A DNA stretch of 64,000 nucleotides from Acidihalobacter ferrooxydans (GTDB lineage: Bacteria; Pseudomonadota; Gammaproteobacteria; DSM-5130; Acidihalobacteraceae): contig NZ_CP019434.1 of NCBI RefSeq assembly GCF_001975725.1, forward strand, positions 1,695,486 through 1,759,485. Reading direction: 5' to 3'. This document shows, in pieces, positions 31,307 to 40,417 of this stretch (position 1 is its first letter; every line of letters starts with the position of its first letter). The notes under the pieces were generated by a model, which made no database searches, was not told where the DNA came from, and worked only from the letters and a program-made list of their open reading frames with translations. The translations under genes and the position numbers were made by a program.

Positions 31307-32710
31307 ATGCAGGCAGTAGTGGCTCTGGTCGGGCGTCCCAATGTGGGCAAATCGACGCTGTTCAATCGCCTCACGCGCAGCCGGGATGCGTTGGTGGCCG
31401 ATATTCCCGGCCTGACCCGCGATCGCAAATACGGTCTGGGGCGCATCGGAAGCGGCAATTATCTGGTCATTGATACCGGTGGCCTCGGGGAAGAAGTCGA
31501 CGCCATCGATTTGTTGATGAGCGGGCAGAGTCGTCAGGCCATGCGTGAAGCCACGCATGTGCTGTTCTTGATGGACGGTCGGGCTGGCGTGACGGCGGGC
31601 GATGAACATCTCGCGCAGGAATTGCGTACGCTCGGCAAGCCAGTCACTCTGGTGATCAACAAATCCGATATTGCCAATCGCGATCTCGCGCTCGCCGAGG
31701 CTGCGCGGCTCGGGCTGGGCGCGCCGGTGTTCATCTCGGCGCAGCAGGGCAGTGGCGTCGAAGCACTGATCGACGACATCGTTCCCGCTAACGATCCGAT
31801 CGAGCCGGGCGATGCCACTCTCGAGGACGCGGCGGACAGGCCGATCCGAATCGCCTTCGTCGGGCGGCCGAACGTGGGCAAATCGACCCTGATTAATCGC
31901 ATTTTGGGCGAAGATCGTGTCGTCGTATTTGACCGCCCCGGTACGACGCGTGATGCGATCGATGTGCCCTTCGAGCGTGATGGTCACGCCTACACGCTGA
32001 TCGATACCGCCGGGGTGCGCCGTCGCGCCCGGGTCAACGAAACCATCGAAAAATTCAGCGTCGTCAAGACGCTGGATGCGATCAAGTCAGCCGATGTGGT
32101 GATCCTGGTGCTCGATGCACAGGCCGGCGTGAGCGAGCAGGATGCTCATCTGATCGGTCTGGTACTGGACGCCGGGGCCGCGCTGGTGGTCGCAATCAAC
32201 AAGTGGGATGGCCTGGATGGCAGCGACCGCGAGAGCGTTAAACGCGGTCTGGACCTCAAGTTGACTTTCCTTGATTTCGCCGAGCGGCATTTCATTTCGG
32301 CGCTGCACGGTACCGGCGTCGGCACTTTGTTCAATGCGGTGCTCAAGGCGCACGCAAGCGCTCATTGCGAGGTGTCTACCGCCGATCTGAACCGCCTGCT
32401 GGAAGGTCTCGTGCTCGCGCATCAACCGCCGATGTCGCGCGGACGGCGTATCAAGCTGCGTTACGCGCACCTGGGCGGGCATCGCCCTTTTACAGTTGTC
32501 ATCCACGGGAACCAGACCGAGCGACTGCCGGGCGCTTACAAGCGCTATCTCGCCAACGGTTTCCGACGCGCCTTACATCTTGTTGGCACGCCGGTGGTGG
32601 TGGAATTCCGCACCGGAGACAATCCTTATGCCGGCAAGCGCAATACGCTGACACCGCGACAGGAGCACAGTCGCGCGCGTATGCTGCGCCATTTCAAGCG
32701 CCGCAAATGA
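31307..32710 (+). CDS. der: ribosome biogenesis GTPase Der
   Basis: The 467-residue double GTPase acts in 50S subunit assembly. It has two G domains, each with [10 protein letters not shown] and a DTxG switch ([20 protein letters not shown]), two NKxD motifs (NKSD, NKWD) and a KH-like C-terminal domain. Start [12 protein letters not shown] fits the family; the in-frame ATG at 31283 would add eight unrelated residues. Confidence 0.96.
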   Translation: MQAVVALVGRPNVGKSTLFNRLTRSRDALVADIPGLTRDRKYGLGRIGSGNYLVIDTGGLGEEVDAIDLLMSGQSRQAMREATHVLFLMDGRAGVTAGDEHLAQELRTLGKPVTLVINKSDIANRDLALAEAARLGLGAPVFISAQQGSGVEALIDDIVPANDPIEPGDATLEDAADRPIRIAFVGRPNVGKSTLINRILGEDRVVVFDRPGTTRDAIDVPFERDGHAYTLIDTAGVRRRARVNETIEKFSVVKTLDAIKSADVVILVLDAQAGVSEQDAHLIGLVLDAGAALVVAINKWDGLDGSDRESVKRGLDLKLTFLDFAERHFISALHGTGVGTLFNAVLKAHASAHCEVSTADLNRLLEGLVLAHQPPMSRGRRIKLRYAHLGGHRPFTVVIHGNQTERLPGAYKRYLANGFRRALHLVGTPVVVEFRTGDNPYAGKRNTLTPRQEHSRARMLRHFKRRK

Positions 32711-32720
32711 ACCGAGACCG

Positions 32721-33896
32721 ATGAATCGGATCAACCCGCATTTTGCCGCTCGCGTGCACGACATCGAGCCGTTCCACGTGATGGAACTGCTGGCCCGCGC
32801 CAGACAGCTCGAGCACGAAGGGCGTACGATCGTGCATATGGAAGTCGGTGAACCCGATTTTGCCACAGCGGAACCGATCATCAGAGCCGGGCAACGCGCT
32901 CTCGCCGAGGGTCATACCGGATACAGTCCGGCGCTTGGCCTGCCGGCCCTGCGCGAGGCGATTGCCGGCCATTACGCGCGCCGCTACGGTGTCGCGGTCG
33001 ATTCCAGTCGGATCATCATCACCAGCGGCGGTTCGGCCGCGTTGCAGCTTGCGCTCGGCGTGTTGGTCGATATCGGCAACGAGGTGTTGCTGACCGATCC
33101 CGGCTATCCCTGTAACCGGCATTTCGTGCGTCTGTTCGAAGGGCACGCGCGCAATGTCCCGGTGCATCGCGAGACGCGCTACCAGCTTACGGCCGAGTTG
33201 CTGCGCGCGCACTGGACGCGCAGTACGGTGGCGGCGCTGGTTTCCTCACCAGCCAATCCGACCGGTACGCTGATCGATGCAGATGAGATGGCCGCGATGG
33301 CAGCCTTCGCCGCGCAGCAGGGCGGCACCCTACTGGTGGACGAGATCTATCACGGCCTGGTCTATGGTGCCGATGCGCCGACCGCGCTGGCGCTGTCGGA
33401 TGACGTGTTCGTGCTCAACAGTTTTTCCAAGTATTTCGGCATGACCGGCTGGCGGCTTGGCTGGATCGTCGTGCCCGATGCCTATGTGCGCGCCGTCGAA
33501 AAATTACAGCAGAACATCTATATTTCCGCGGCAAAACCCGCCCAGCATGCCGCCCTGGCCGCGTTTACACCCGAAGCCGAAGCGATTTTCGAGGCGCGTC
33601 GCGAAGCGTTCAGAGAACGCCGGGATTACCTCTTGCCCGCGCTGCGCGGGCTGGGCTTCGATATCCCGGTCACGCCGGACGGCGCATTCTATCTGTACGC
33701 CAACTGCGCGCGCTTTGGTGTGGACAGCTTCGAATTGTCAAAGCGTTTGCTGGAAGAGGTCGGGGTGGCGGTGACGCCGGGCATCGATTTCGGCGAGTTC
33801 GGAGCGGCGCAGCATCTGCGCTTTGCTTACACCACGGGGCTGGATCAGCTGCGCGAAGGTGTGGCACGCCTGGAGCGCTTCCTGGGCAGCAAGTGA
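32721..33896 (+). CDS. PLP-dependent class I/II aminotransferase
   Basis: The 391-residue enzyme of fold type I has the substrate-site segment MEVGEPDFATA, LVSSPANPTGTL, the Asp of VDEIYHGLVYG that contacts PLP nitrogen, the Schiff-base lysine in NSFSKYFGMTGWRLGW, and the substrate-carboxylate Arg in LRFAYTTGLDQL. It resembles AspC/AlaA-like aspartate or aromatic aminotransferases common next to der. The amino donor cannot be fixed from sequence. Confidence 0.88.
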   Translation: MNRINPHFAARVHDIEPFHVMELLARARQLEHEGRTIVHMEVGEPDFATAEPIIRAGQRALAEGHTGYSPALGLPALREAIAGHYARRYGVAVDSSRIIITSGGSAALQLALGVLVDIGNEVLLTDPGYPCNRHFVRLFEGHARNVPVHRETRYQLTAELLRAHWTRSTVAALVSSPANPTGTLIDADEMAAMAAFAAQQGGTLLVDEIYHGLVYGADAPTALALSDDVFVLNSFSKYFGMTGWRLGWIVVPDAYVRAVEKLQQNIYISAAKPAQHAALAAFTPEAEAIFEARREAFRERRDYLLPALRGLGFDIPVTPDGAFYLYANCARFGVDSFELSKRLLEEVGVAVTPGIDFGEFGAAQHLRFAYTTGLDQLREGVARLERFLGSK

Positions 33897-33900
33897 TATG

Positions 33901-33930
33901 CCGGGCATCGGGCGATTCCCCGATGCCCGG
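33901..33930. terminator. perfect 12-bp hairpin between convergent genes
   Basis: CCGGGCATCGGG and CCCGATGCCCGG enclose a six-base loop, 4 bases after the aminotransferase stop and 16 before the stop of the convergent gene. Both T tracts are weak, yet the position suggests a bidirectional terminator. Confidence 0.65.
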
Positions 33931-33945
33931 TCTGACATGAATGCC

Positions 33946-35181
33946 TCAGCGGCGCGCTGCGGCTTCGAGTTCCTTCAGCGACGCATCGGCACCCGCCGCG
34001 CGGGTCAGCTCGGCCACATTGTCGCGGGCGAAGAACCCGTCAAAGGCGCCGAATCGCTGCACGTACTCAATGATCAGGGACGAGTGCTCGGAGGCGCTGG
34101 AAAAAATCTGTTTGAGCCCTTCTTCCTTGGAGCCGATCACGTCGAGCAGGAAGTCCTTGCCCTGTTCGGCGATAGCTTTAACCACGTAATCGATATTTTC
34201 CTCGCCATTGGTTTCGCCGTCGTTTACTCCGACCGCGATATGGTGCAGGCGCGGGCCGTAGTTGCGCACGAAGGTTTCCGTGGGTGAAGGCAGGCCGTCG
34301 AGATGGTTGACGAAATACGGCGTGTTGTTGGCGGTAAACACCTTGGCCGGGCTCTTCGATTCGGCGTTGTAGTGCACGCTCTTGGTCACATTGGTTGAGG
34401 AATTCTGATTGTTGATGTCGTAAGAACCCCAGTAGTAGTAGCTGGACCATGACAGATATTCGAGAATCGCGACTTCGCGGTTCTGGCTGTAGACGCGCGT
34501 GGCCAGATGGTCTATCGGCTGTAGCAGGGTGTGCACGCCCAGTTTGACCTGCATTTCCTTGGCCGTCTCATAGGCTTCCTGCGCGGCTGCATCGATGCGG
34601 CTCAAACCCAGCGCGTACACGCGGTGTTCATCGGTTCCGCGCTCCATGTAGGCGACGATATTGTGCGTGTATGGCGAAGGCTTGCTGACGGCGATGTTGC
34701 CGGGCAGTTCGAGCTTGCGAACCTCGTCAGCGCCAAAAAAACGGAATTCGCGTTCGCGTTGCAGTTCGACGACTTCATGCAGGTTGGTTACGCGCAGGAT
34801 TTCGCCCATGTAGCGGCTGTAGGGTTTGTGATGGCCGACGGGATAAACTTCGTTGAGACTGCGGAAAATGCCGCGCGTGGCGGTATCCTTGACTTCGCGG
34901 ATCAACAGATCCGGGCTGTCGAAATCGATGCGCAGAATATGCGTGAGATGACTTTCGCTTTCGAGCGTCACCAGATAGTGATAAGGCGTCATCAGCGCGA
35001 GTTCGGCGATATAGGCGATCGCATGGCCGGGTTCGACCGTGATCATCATCGCTTCGATTTCGTGGATCATATCGGTGAGGCCGATGCGATCGCGTTCTTC
35101 GAGCAAACGGCCGAGATACGTTTCAAAAAATTCGGAATTGTGCTTGTCGCCGTGACGCGCAAACTCCAGTGAATTAGACAT
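33946..35181 (-). CDS. VOC-fold protein resembling 4-hydroxyphenylpyruvate dioxygenase
   Basis: The 411-residue protein has an N-terminal region I do not recognise and a C-terminal half that looks like the vicinal-oxygen-chelate fold of HPPD. The spacing and setting of QPIDHLATRV (His225), RLHHIAVGVN (His314) and SLIIEYVQR (Glu372) match the two-His-one-Glu iron site of that family, and YVQRFGAFDGFFARDN resembles the C-terminal gate helix region. It would then be a non-haem Fe(II) dioxygenase or hydroxylase of an unknown keto acid. The start at MSNSLEFARHG avoids an unlikely N-terminal extension. It stands alone, with no tyrosine catabolism genes beside it. Confidence 0.55.
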   Translation of the reverse strand: MSNSLEFARHGDKHNSEFFETYLGRLLEERDRIGLTDMIHEIEAMMITVEPGHAIAYIAELALMTPYHYLVTLESESHLTHILRIDFDSPDLLIREVKDTATRGIFRSLNEVYPVGHHKPYSRYMGEILRVTNLHEVVELQREREFRFFGADEVRKLELPGNIAVSKPSPYTHNIVAYMERGTDEHRVYALGLSRIDAAAQEAYETAKEMQVKLGVHTLLQPIDHLATRVYSQNREVAILEYLSWSSYYYWGSYDINNQNSSTNVTKSVHYNAESKSPAKVFTANNTPYFVNHLDGLPSPTETFVRNYGPRLHHIAVGVNDGETNGEENIDYVVKAIAEQGKDFLLDVIGSKEEGLKQIFSSASEHSSLIIEYVQRFGAFDGFFARDNVAELTRAAGADASLKELEAAARR

Positions 35182-35645
35182 TGGGGCACCTGTGGTTGGC
35201 TTGTTTTCTGACGTGGTTCGTGCGCCGGTGCATGAGGTCATGCTGACGCAGTTCCTATGATCGCATAATGCGCAATCGGAATGCGCGGGGAGACCGGCGG
35301 GGTCTGTCGAAAAAAACCGGCAGTTGCGCCTGAACGCGAGTTTTGTTCACCCCCAACAATCCATTCGCTGTTGTTGTCGCCCAGTCGATGCGAGAGAAGG
35401 TTTCCGCGCGAAAAAGCGCGGTTTACAGCGTGTAAATGAGCACAAGAGCTTGATTCTGACGCCTTGGCGTGCCGCATGCGTAGACAACAACAGTCGCTGT
35501 CAGGCGGGGTGATGATTGCGCAGAGATATGGATTCACAGTCAATTTTCTTCAGCGTGTGACCTGGTTGCGCTATGCCGGACAGGAGAAAAACAACTGTGT
35601 ATTCAAAACGTAAGAGAGCGTTTCTCGCCTAAAAAATATCCGGCG
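35182..35645. other. 464-base gene-free region with a TTTACA-N3-TGTAAA palindrome
   Basis: This region separates two leftward genes. No plausible gene is seen. A perfect palindrome TTTACAGCGTGTAAA lies at 35422-35436 and could be a repressor site. A short hairpin CCGCGC-GAAAAA-GCGCGG lies at 35404-35421. Promoters for the dioxygenase-like gene should be here. Confidence 0.4.
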
Positions 35646-36245
35646 TTAACGCGATGACGCAATCCTGGAGGTCACGGTTCTCCAGGGCAGCATGTGGCGC
35701 AGTACGTTGTCGCGCAGCACGAAGTGATGATGGAATGCAGCGAGTGCGTGCACAACGATCGCGAACGCCAACAGCGCGGCGACTGCGGCATGTATCTGGA
35801 GGACGCCACCGAACACCAGCCGTGGATCGGCTGTGATCGGTAGACCCACGTGCCAGAAGAACAAGGTCAGTCCTCTGCCGAGCAGTCCCATCATCCAGAT
35901 CCCAAGCGCGGATTGGATGAATATGAGCAAATAGAGCGCCGCATGCATCATGCCGGCCAGTTGCGCCTGTCGTTTGCTGAGTCCGTCAGCGGGTCGGCGA
36001 CCTTCGATCCAGCGCAGCATCAGCATCCACAGGGTCAAGCCCAAGAGAATCAAACCGGCTTCTTCATGTACGAGCATGCCTGTTGCCAGTCGTTCATGAA
36101 ACCAGGCGACATGCAAATTGGCATAGCCAAGCAAGCCCTGGAAAATCACCAGCAAGGTGATCAGCCAGTGCAGCGACCGACTGGTCAGGCTGCGGGGCGT
36201 TGCTTGCGCAGCGTCGTTCTTGGGGTGTCTCAGCGTCGACGTCAT
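35646..36245 (-). CDS. cytochrome b561 family protein
   Basis: The 199-residue membrane protein has four hydrophobic helices and haem-ligand histidines in the SLHWLITLLVIFQGLLGYAN and LVHEEAGLILLGLTLWMLML helices and in the later HAAVAALLAFAIVVHALAAF segment. CybB-type cytochromes pass electrons between quinol and periplasmic partners. The start at MTSTLRHPK is preferred over an ATG 12 codons upstream because the latter adds a polar leader; either is possible. Confidence 0.85.
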   Translation of the reverse strand: MTSTLRHPKNDAAQATPRSLTSRSLHWLITLLVIFQGLLGYANLHVAWFHERLATGMLVHEEAGLILLGLTLWMLMLRWIEGRRPADGLSKRQAQLAGMMHAALYLLIFIQSALGIWMMGLLGRGLTLFFWHVGLPITADPRLVFGGVLQIHAAVAALLAFAIVVHALAAFHHHFVLRDNVLRHMLPWRTVTSRIASSR

Positions 36246-36376
36246 GGCGGGATTTCCTCGTGATGTGAATGATTTGTGCAAACATTACCGCGCACTGTTT
36301 GCGGCGATTTTTACTGTTTGGTAATGCCGCCCGGCGAGTGGCCGGTTCATTGCTGACTGAGCGGCGCAGGATGTCT

Positions 36377-36535
36377 GGCCCGGATGGTCGTGAATGTGTG
36401 CTGAAATCGCGCCGGATAGTGGTTTCACAAGGGAGTTCAGAAGGATCGGCGTATCGATGATGACGGTCGATTGAGGGACTATTCCTTTGAAATCAGGAGA
36501 CCCGCGAGATCGGCAGTCGTCGTGAGACATACGAG
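36377..36535 (-). repeat. R1 element, copy B
   Basis: This copy, about 159 bp and opposite in orientation to copy C, keeps the internal blocks GCCGATCTCGCGGG, GATCCTTCTGAACTCCC and ATCCGGCGCGAT (minus strand). One end, GGCCCGGATGGTCGTGA on the plus strand, matches the family terminus; the other (near 36530) is degraded. Confidence 0.7.
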
Positions 36536-36613
36536 CGACGTATCGGCCTGCGCACGTTGTGTGAATGTAGCGTGGCAGACCTGTTGGTAACCCGCGATGC
36601 TACTCGTTGTCCT

Positions 36614-36774
36614 GGGAGCTTGTCGGACTTGGAAAGAATCGGCTGCGGCGATGGGATAATGGACCCACACCTCGCTCTTTTTCGTCGAATAGAACCACTC
36701 GTCCTCAAAAGACCGGGGAAATGGGTCCATTCCCCACTCGCCTCGCTTCGATCCTCCAAGTCCGTCAAGCTCCC
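36614..36774 (+). repeat. R3 element, copy 1 (161 bp)
   Basis: GGGAGCTTGTCGGACTTGGA at the left is inverted with one mismatch at the right (TCCAAGTCCGTCAAGCTCCC). Against copy 2 at 40261-40362 it has about 58 extra bases in the middle. It lies just upstream of the MBL-fold gene and forms, with R1 copy B, most of the 619-base gap between 36246 and 36864. The open frame that runs through it into the next gene is incidental. Confidence 0.75.
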
Positions 36775-36864
36775 GGAAATGAGTGTGCGAATCAGACACG
36801 GCGAGTTGTCGACGAAAAGCCCCGCCGATGTGATTTCTGCCGAGTCCGGCGCTACTATCCGCAC

Positions 36865-37797
36865 ATGGATTCGAATGACGGTATACACACTATCGATACG
36901 GGCTTCAAACGCCCCGGTTTCGACGCGGCCTACCTGATCGTCGAGGCCGGCCGCGGCGCCTTCATCGACACGGGGACGTATCACAGCGTGCCGCGCCTGC
37001 TGGCAGCGCTGGCGCAAGCGGGGATCGAACGCGAAGCCGTCGACTGGGTGATTCTGACCCATGTGCATCTCGATCATGCCGGCGGTGCCGGCGAACTGAT
37101 GCGCCAGTTGCCGCGGGCCCGGCTTGCCGTGCATCCGCGCGGCGCGCGTCACATGATCGACCCGAGTCAGTTATGGACGGGCGCGACGGCTGTCTATGGC
37201 GAGGCGACGATGCGCGCGGATTACGGTCAGGCCGTCCCGGTGCCGGCCGAACGGGTGGTCGAGGCGGGTGAAGGGGCTGTGCTCGAACTTGCGGGACGGG
37301 CGTTGCTTTGCCTCGATACGCCGGGTCACGCGCGCCACCACATTTGTATCTGGGATGCACGCAGCCGCAGTTTCTTCACCGGCGACACTTTCGGTCTTTC
37401 CTACCGCGCGCTTGACACGCGCAACGGACCGTTTGCGCTGCCGACCACAACGCCTGTGCAGTTCGACCCCGAGGCGCTGCATGCCTCCATCGACCGTCTG
37501 CTTGACTACCGCCCGCTGGGCATGCACCTCACCCATTATGGTCGCGTGACTGATGTAGAGCGCATGGCGGGCGATCTGCATCGCTGTATCGACGCGATGG
37601 TCGAGGTAGCTCAGGCGCATGCCAGTGCCGCAGACTCGCAGGCGGCCATTGCCGCCGGGCTGGCCGCGCTGTACGAACGCGAACTGGCGGCGCACGGTGT
37701 ACCCGATCCGCGTGCGGCGCTTGCTGCCGTGCTGCGCGAAGACATCGAACTCAATGCGCAGGGCCTGGTCGTGTGGCTGAGTCGCCGAGCGGGTTAG
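36865..37797 (+). CDS. metallo-beta-lactamase fold hydrolase
   Basis: The 310-residue protein has the metal motif THVHLDHAG, a further metal His in LDTPGHARHH, the bridging Asp in FFTGDTFGLS and a late His in LTHYGRV. A glyoxalase-II-like dinuclear metal site is expected. The C-terminal 70 residues are helical and lack a known motif. ATG 36865 has no Shine-Dalgarno, but TACTAT at 36853-36858 would place the transcript start at the ATG. Function among thioesterase-like hydrolases is undefined. Confidence 0.85.
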   Translation: MDSNDGIHTIDTGFKRPGFDAAYLIVEAGRGAFIDTGTYHSVPRLLAALAQAGIEREAVDWVILTHVHLDHAGGAGELMRQLPRARLAVHPRGARHMIDPSQLWTGATAVYGEATMRADYGQAVPVPAERVVEAGEGAVLELAGRALLCLDTPGHARHHICIWDARSRSFFTGDTFGLSYRALDTRNGPFALPTTTPVQFDPEALHASIDRLLDYRPLGMHLTHYGRVTDVERMAGDLHRCIDAMVEVAQAHASAADSQAAIAAGLAALYERELAAHGVPDPRAALAAVLREDIELNAQGLVVWLSRRAG

Positions 37798-37800
37798 CAC

Positions 37801-37967
37801 TTAACCCGGATGTTTCACAACGACCGCCGATCTCACTAGTCTATTGATCCCACAAGGGATATTTCTTCAGTCGGTCGTAATCACCGGTACGCCGCTCCTT
37901 CTGAAATCCCCTTGTGAAATCAATATCCGGCGTGATATCTGCACTCGTTATGAAATATCCGGGTTAA
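37801..37967 (+). repeat. R1 element, copy C (best-preserved MITE-like repeat)
   Basis: The element begins TTAACCCGGATGTTTCA and ends TGAAATATCCGGGTTAA, terminal inverted repeats matching at 16 of 17 bases, 167 bp in all. An inner inverted repeat pairs CACAAGGGATATTTC with GAAATCCCCTTGTG. There is no coding capacity. Copies occur at 21875-22041, 36377-36535, 41822-41988 and 57269-57397. It directly follows the MBL-fold gene. Confidence 0.85.
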
Positions 37968-38007
37968 TAATCAAGAGACCTGCTAGATCGGTAAGAGTTG
38001 TGGGGTA
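37968..38007 (-). repeat. partial R1 fragment joined to copy C
   Basis: Read on the minus strand, this stretch gives CCACAACTCTTACCGATCT, followed by a GTCTCTTGATT block. It matches the first third of R1 with several changes, so an inverted partial copy abuts the full element. Confidence 0.5.
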
Positions 38008-38013
38008 CCCTGG

Positions 38014-39078
38014 CTACAACGGTATGGGCATTCCCTGGTCGTGCGCGCGGCTGGCGGCTTCGATGATTTCGAGCACGCGCAAGGCATCGCGCGGGTCTAC
38101 CGGCAGGGCGGCATCGTAGCGCAGTGCGGAGGCGAGCCTTGCGTAGAACTGCAGGTATGCGCCGGGGAGCGAGGGGATGCGGCGACGTTCCCGCTCGCTG
38201 CCGAGCCAGCCGTGATTCCCCTCGTCCTCGATGCCCCAGTCGCGCACGCCCGGACGTTCGCCGCGGCGCAGGGCCGCTTCCTGGGGGTCAAGTCCGTATT
38301 TGACATAGGCTGAACGGGAACCGAGTACCCGCAGGCGCGGGCCGGGCTGAGCGGCCAGGCTGCTCATCCACAGGTGTGATCGCACGCCGCTGGCATGGGT
38401 CAGGGCGACGAAGCTGTCGTCGTCGACCTCCGATTCCGAGTAACGTGGATCGAGTTCTGCGTAAACGCGCTGCGCCGGGCCGAATAGCTGCAACGCCTGA
38501 TCGATGAGATGGCTGCCGAGGTCGAACAAAATGCCCCCGGCCGCCGTCTGCGCACCGCTGCGTCGCCAACCGGATTTGGGTTGCGGACGCCAGCGCTCGA
38601 AACGCGATTCATAGCGGTAAACGTCGCCCAATTCGCCTTGCTCGATAAGGCTGCGCAGGGTCAGGAAATCGTTGTCCCAGCGCCGGTTCTGGAACACAGT
38701 AAGGCGCCGTCCGCAAGCGTCTGCATACGCAATCAGCGCCCGCGCTTCGTCCGAACAAGTCGCCAGCGGCTTGTCGACGACGACGTGCAAACCCGCGTCC
38801 ATGGCTGCACGCGCCAGCGTGGCATGCGTGCTGTTGGGTGTGGCGATCACGGCCAGGTCGAGTTGATAGGCGTTTTGCCACAGAGTCTGCACGTCTGCAA
38901 CGACGGTCGTTTGCGGATGTGCGGCGTGGGCGGCGCGGATCCGTTCGCGGGCGCTGGTCACGATATGCGTGAGCCGTAGCCCCGGTGTCGAATCGATCAG
39001 CGGACCATGGAAAACGGCGCCGGCAAGACCGTAACCGATAAGCGCGACATTGAGTGCATCAGGGGGTTGAAAGCTCAT
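38014..39078 (-). CDS. Gfo/Idh/MocA family oxidoreductase
   Basis: The 354-residue NAD(P)-dependent protein has an N-terminal Rossmann domain (LNVALIGYGLAGAVFHGPL), the EKP-like motif as VVVDKPLATC (Lys conserved) and a C-terminal alpha/beta domain with GGILFDLGSHLIDQALQLFG, where the GSHLID motif provides the catalytic His/Asp region. It resembles YdgJ/YcjS-type sugar or inositol-like oxidoreductases. The substrate is unknown. It stands alone. Confidence 0.88.
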   Translation of the reverse strand: MSFQPPDALNVALIGYGLAGAVFHGPLIDSTPGLRLTHIVTSARERIRAAHAAHPQTTVVADVQTLWQNAYQLDLAVIATPNSTHATLARAAMDAGLHVVVDKPLATCSDEARALIAYADACGRRLTVFQNRRWDNDFLTLRSLIEQGELGDVYRYESRFERWRPQPKSGWRRSGAQTAAGGILFDLGSHLIDQALQLFGPAQRVYAELDPRYSESEVDDDSFVALTHASGVRSHLWMSSLAAQPGPRLRVLGSRSAYVKYGLDPQEAALRRGERPGVRDWGIEDEGNHGWLGSERERRRIPSLPGAYLQFYARLASALRYDAALPVDPRDALRVLEIIEAASRAHDQGMPIPL

Positions 39079-39291
39079 ATTTATGTCTATGAATTCAGGT
39101 ATTAATGAAAACTTATTAATGTATTATATGCTTCGTGAAACATGCTCGCCGTAACGCTGATGCCGCGTCGATGAGGCCCATCTTAGCCCGGTAGCAAGAA
39201 TTTCGGGGGAGCATGCACGAACGCGTCCGGTTCATGGCAGACGCTGTGCTACTATCCCGCGCCATGTCAGTGCGACGATATTCTCGATTCT

Positions 39292-40263
39292 ATGCCCGAT
39301 TCAAACGGCGTTCCGGGCCCGCGATGCGGGGGCACGATGCCTGAGCCTCGGTTGTCGGAATCTCGGCCGCCATTAGGCCCGGCTCACTGGCCCGGCTGGT
39401 TGTTGATTGGCTCGATCTGGCTGTCGCACTGGGTGCTGCCGCGCCGCGTGCGGCGCGGCATCGGGCGCGGACTCGGTGCGCTGGCTTGGCACTTCAACAA
39501 GGAGCCGCGCCGCCTGGCCGGCATCAATCTGGCGCGTTGCCTGCCGGAACTTGACGCGCCTGCGCGCGAGGCGCTGCTGCGCGAACATTTTCGCCTCATG
39601 GGGCAGGCGATATGGGATTACCCGCTGGTCTGGTTCGGTAGCCGTGGCCGTTTGCGGCGGGAAATCGTGATCGACGGGATCGAACACCTGCGGTCCCTGC
39701 GCGCCGAAGGCCGCGCGGCGATTCTGATGGTGGCGCACACGACGGCGTTGGACATAGCGCCTCCGCGACTGGCTCTCGAAGGCCCGATGTACGGGCCATA
39801 CAATCCGTTCGATAACGCACTTGCAGACTGGTTAATCAGCCATGGCCGCAGCCGCTTCGGCAATCTGCCGGTGTCGCGGGATGCCGGTTTGCGCGGTCTG
39901 CTCAAGGCTTTGCGTGGCGGCGGCGTGCTGTACTATCTGGCGGACGAGGATTATGGGCGCGAACGCTCGGAGTTCGTCCCGTTTTTCGGTCATCTGAAGG
40001 CCACCTTGCCGATCATCGGCCGGCTGGCTGCGGCCAGTGGCGCGGCAGTATTACCGACGATGACGGTCTACGATGAAGCGCGTGGATGCTATCGAGTGAT
40101 CATCGATCCGCCGCTGGATGATTTCTCCACCACAAACCCGGCGGAGGCTGCGTTGCGCATGAACGTCGCGCTGGAATCACAAATCCGACGATTTCCAGAG
40201 TCTTACATGTGGACGTTGAAGTTGTTTCGCACCCGGCCCGAAGGCGAACCCCGCTGGTACTAG
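39292..40263 (+). CDS. lipid A biosynthesis acyltransferase, LpxL/HtrB-like
   Basis: This protein of about 323 residues has an N-terminal hydrophobic anchor (WLLIGSIWLSHWVLP) and the LpxL/LpxM domain with the catalytic HxxxxD motif in VAHTTALDIA and an acceptor region YYLADEDYGRERSEFVPFFG. These enzymes acylate Kdo2-lipid IVA at the inner membrane. ATG 39292 and ATG 39337 are both possible, with no clear ribosome site; a 26-codon frame from ATG 39264 overlaps them. The stop codon TAG is the first three bases of an R3 repeat, so the C-terminus may have been reset by that insertion. Confidence 0.88.
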   Translation: MPDSNGVPGPRCGGTMPEPRLSESRPPLGPAHWPGWLLIGSIWLSHWVLPRRVRRGIGRGLGALAWHFNKEPRRLAGINLARCLPELDAPAREALLREHFRLMGQAIWDYPLVWFGSRGRLRREIVIDGIEHLRSLRAEGRAAILMVAHTTALDIAPPRLALEGPMYGPYNPFDNALADWLISHGRSRFGNLPVSRDAGLRGLLKALRGGGVLYYLADEDYGRERSEFVPFFGHLKATLPIIGRLAAASGAAVLPTMTVYDEARGCYRVIIDPPLDDFSTTNPAEAALRMNVALESQIRRFPESYMWTLKLFRTRPEGEPRWY

Positions 40264-40362
40264 GAGCCTGTCGGACTTGGAAAGAATAGACTGCGGCGAT
40301 GGGATACTGGGTCCATTTCCCCACTCGCCTCGCTACGATCCTCCAAGTCCGACAGGCACCTA
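40261..40362 (+). repeat. R3 element, copy 2 (102 bp)
   Basis: The ends TAGGAGCCTGTCGGACTTGG and its inverted counterpart CAAGTCCGACAGGCACCTA match at 20 of 21 bases. The middle shares the blocks CTGCGGCGATGGGATA and CCCCACTCGCCTCGCT with copy 1. The element lies between two convergent genes, starts at the acyltransferase stop codon and could act as a terminator-like hairpin. Confidence 0.8.
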
Positions 40363-40417
40363 GCCCGGCCATGGATGATCGTGACGACGCGAGCAGACCG
40401 CTGGGGTCGCAAGATGC

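Noticed and set aside
30479-31987. 502-codon minus-strand frame opposite bamB and der
   Set aside because: Antisense shadow of two well-supported genes, with His/Arg-rich composition and no motif.
36607-36864. N-terminal extension of the MBL-fold gene through the R3 repeat
   Set aside because: The extra residues come from a non-coding repeat; the conserved fold begins after ATG 36865.
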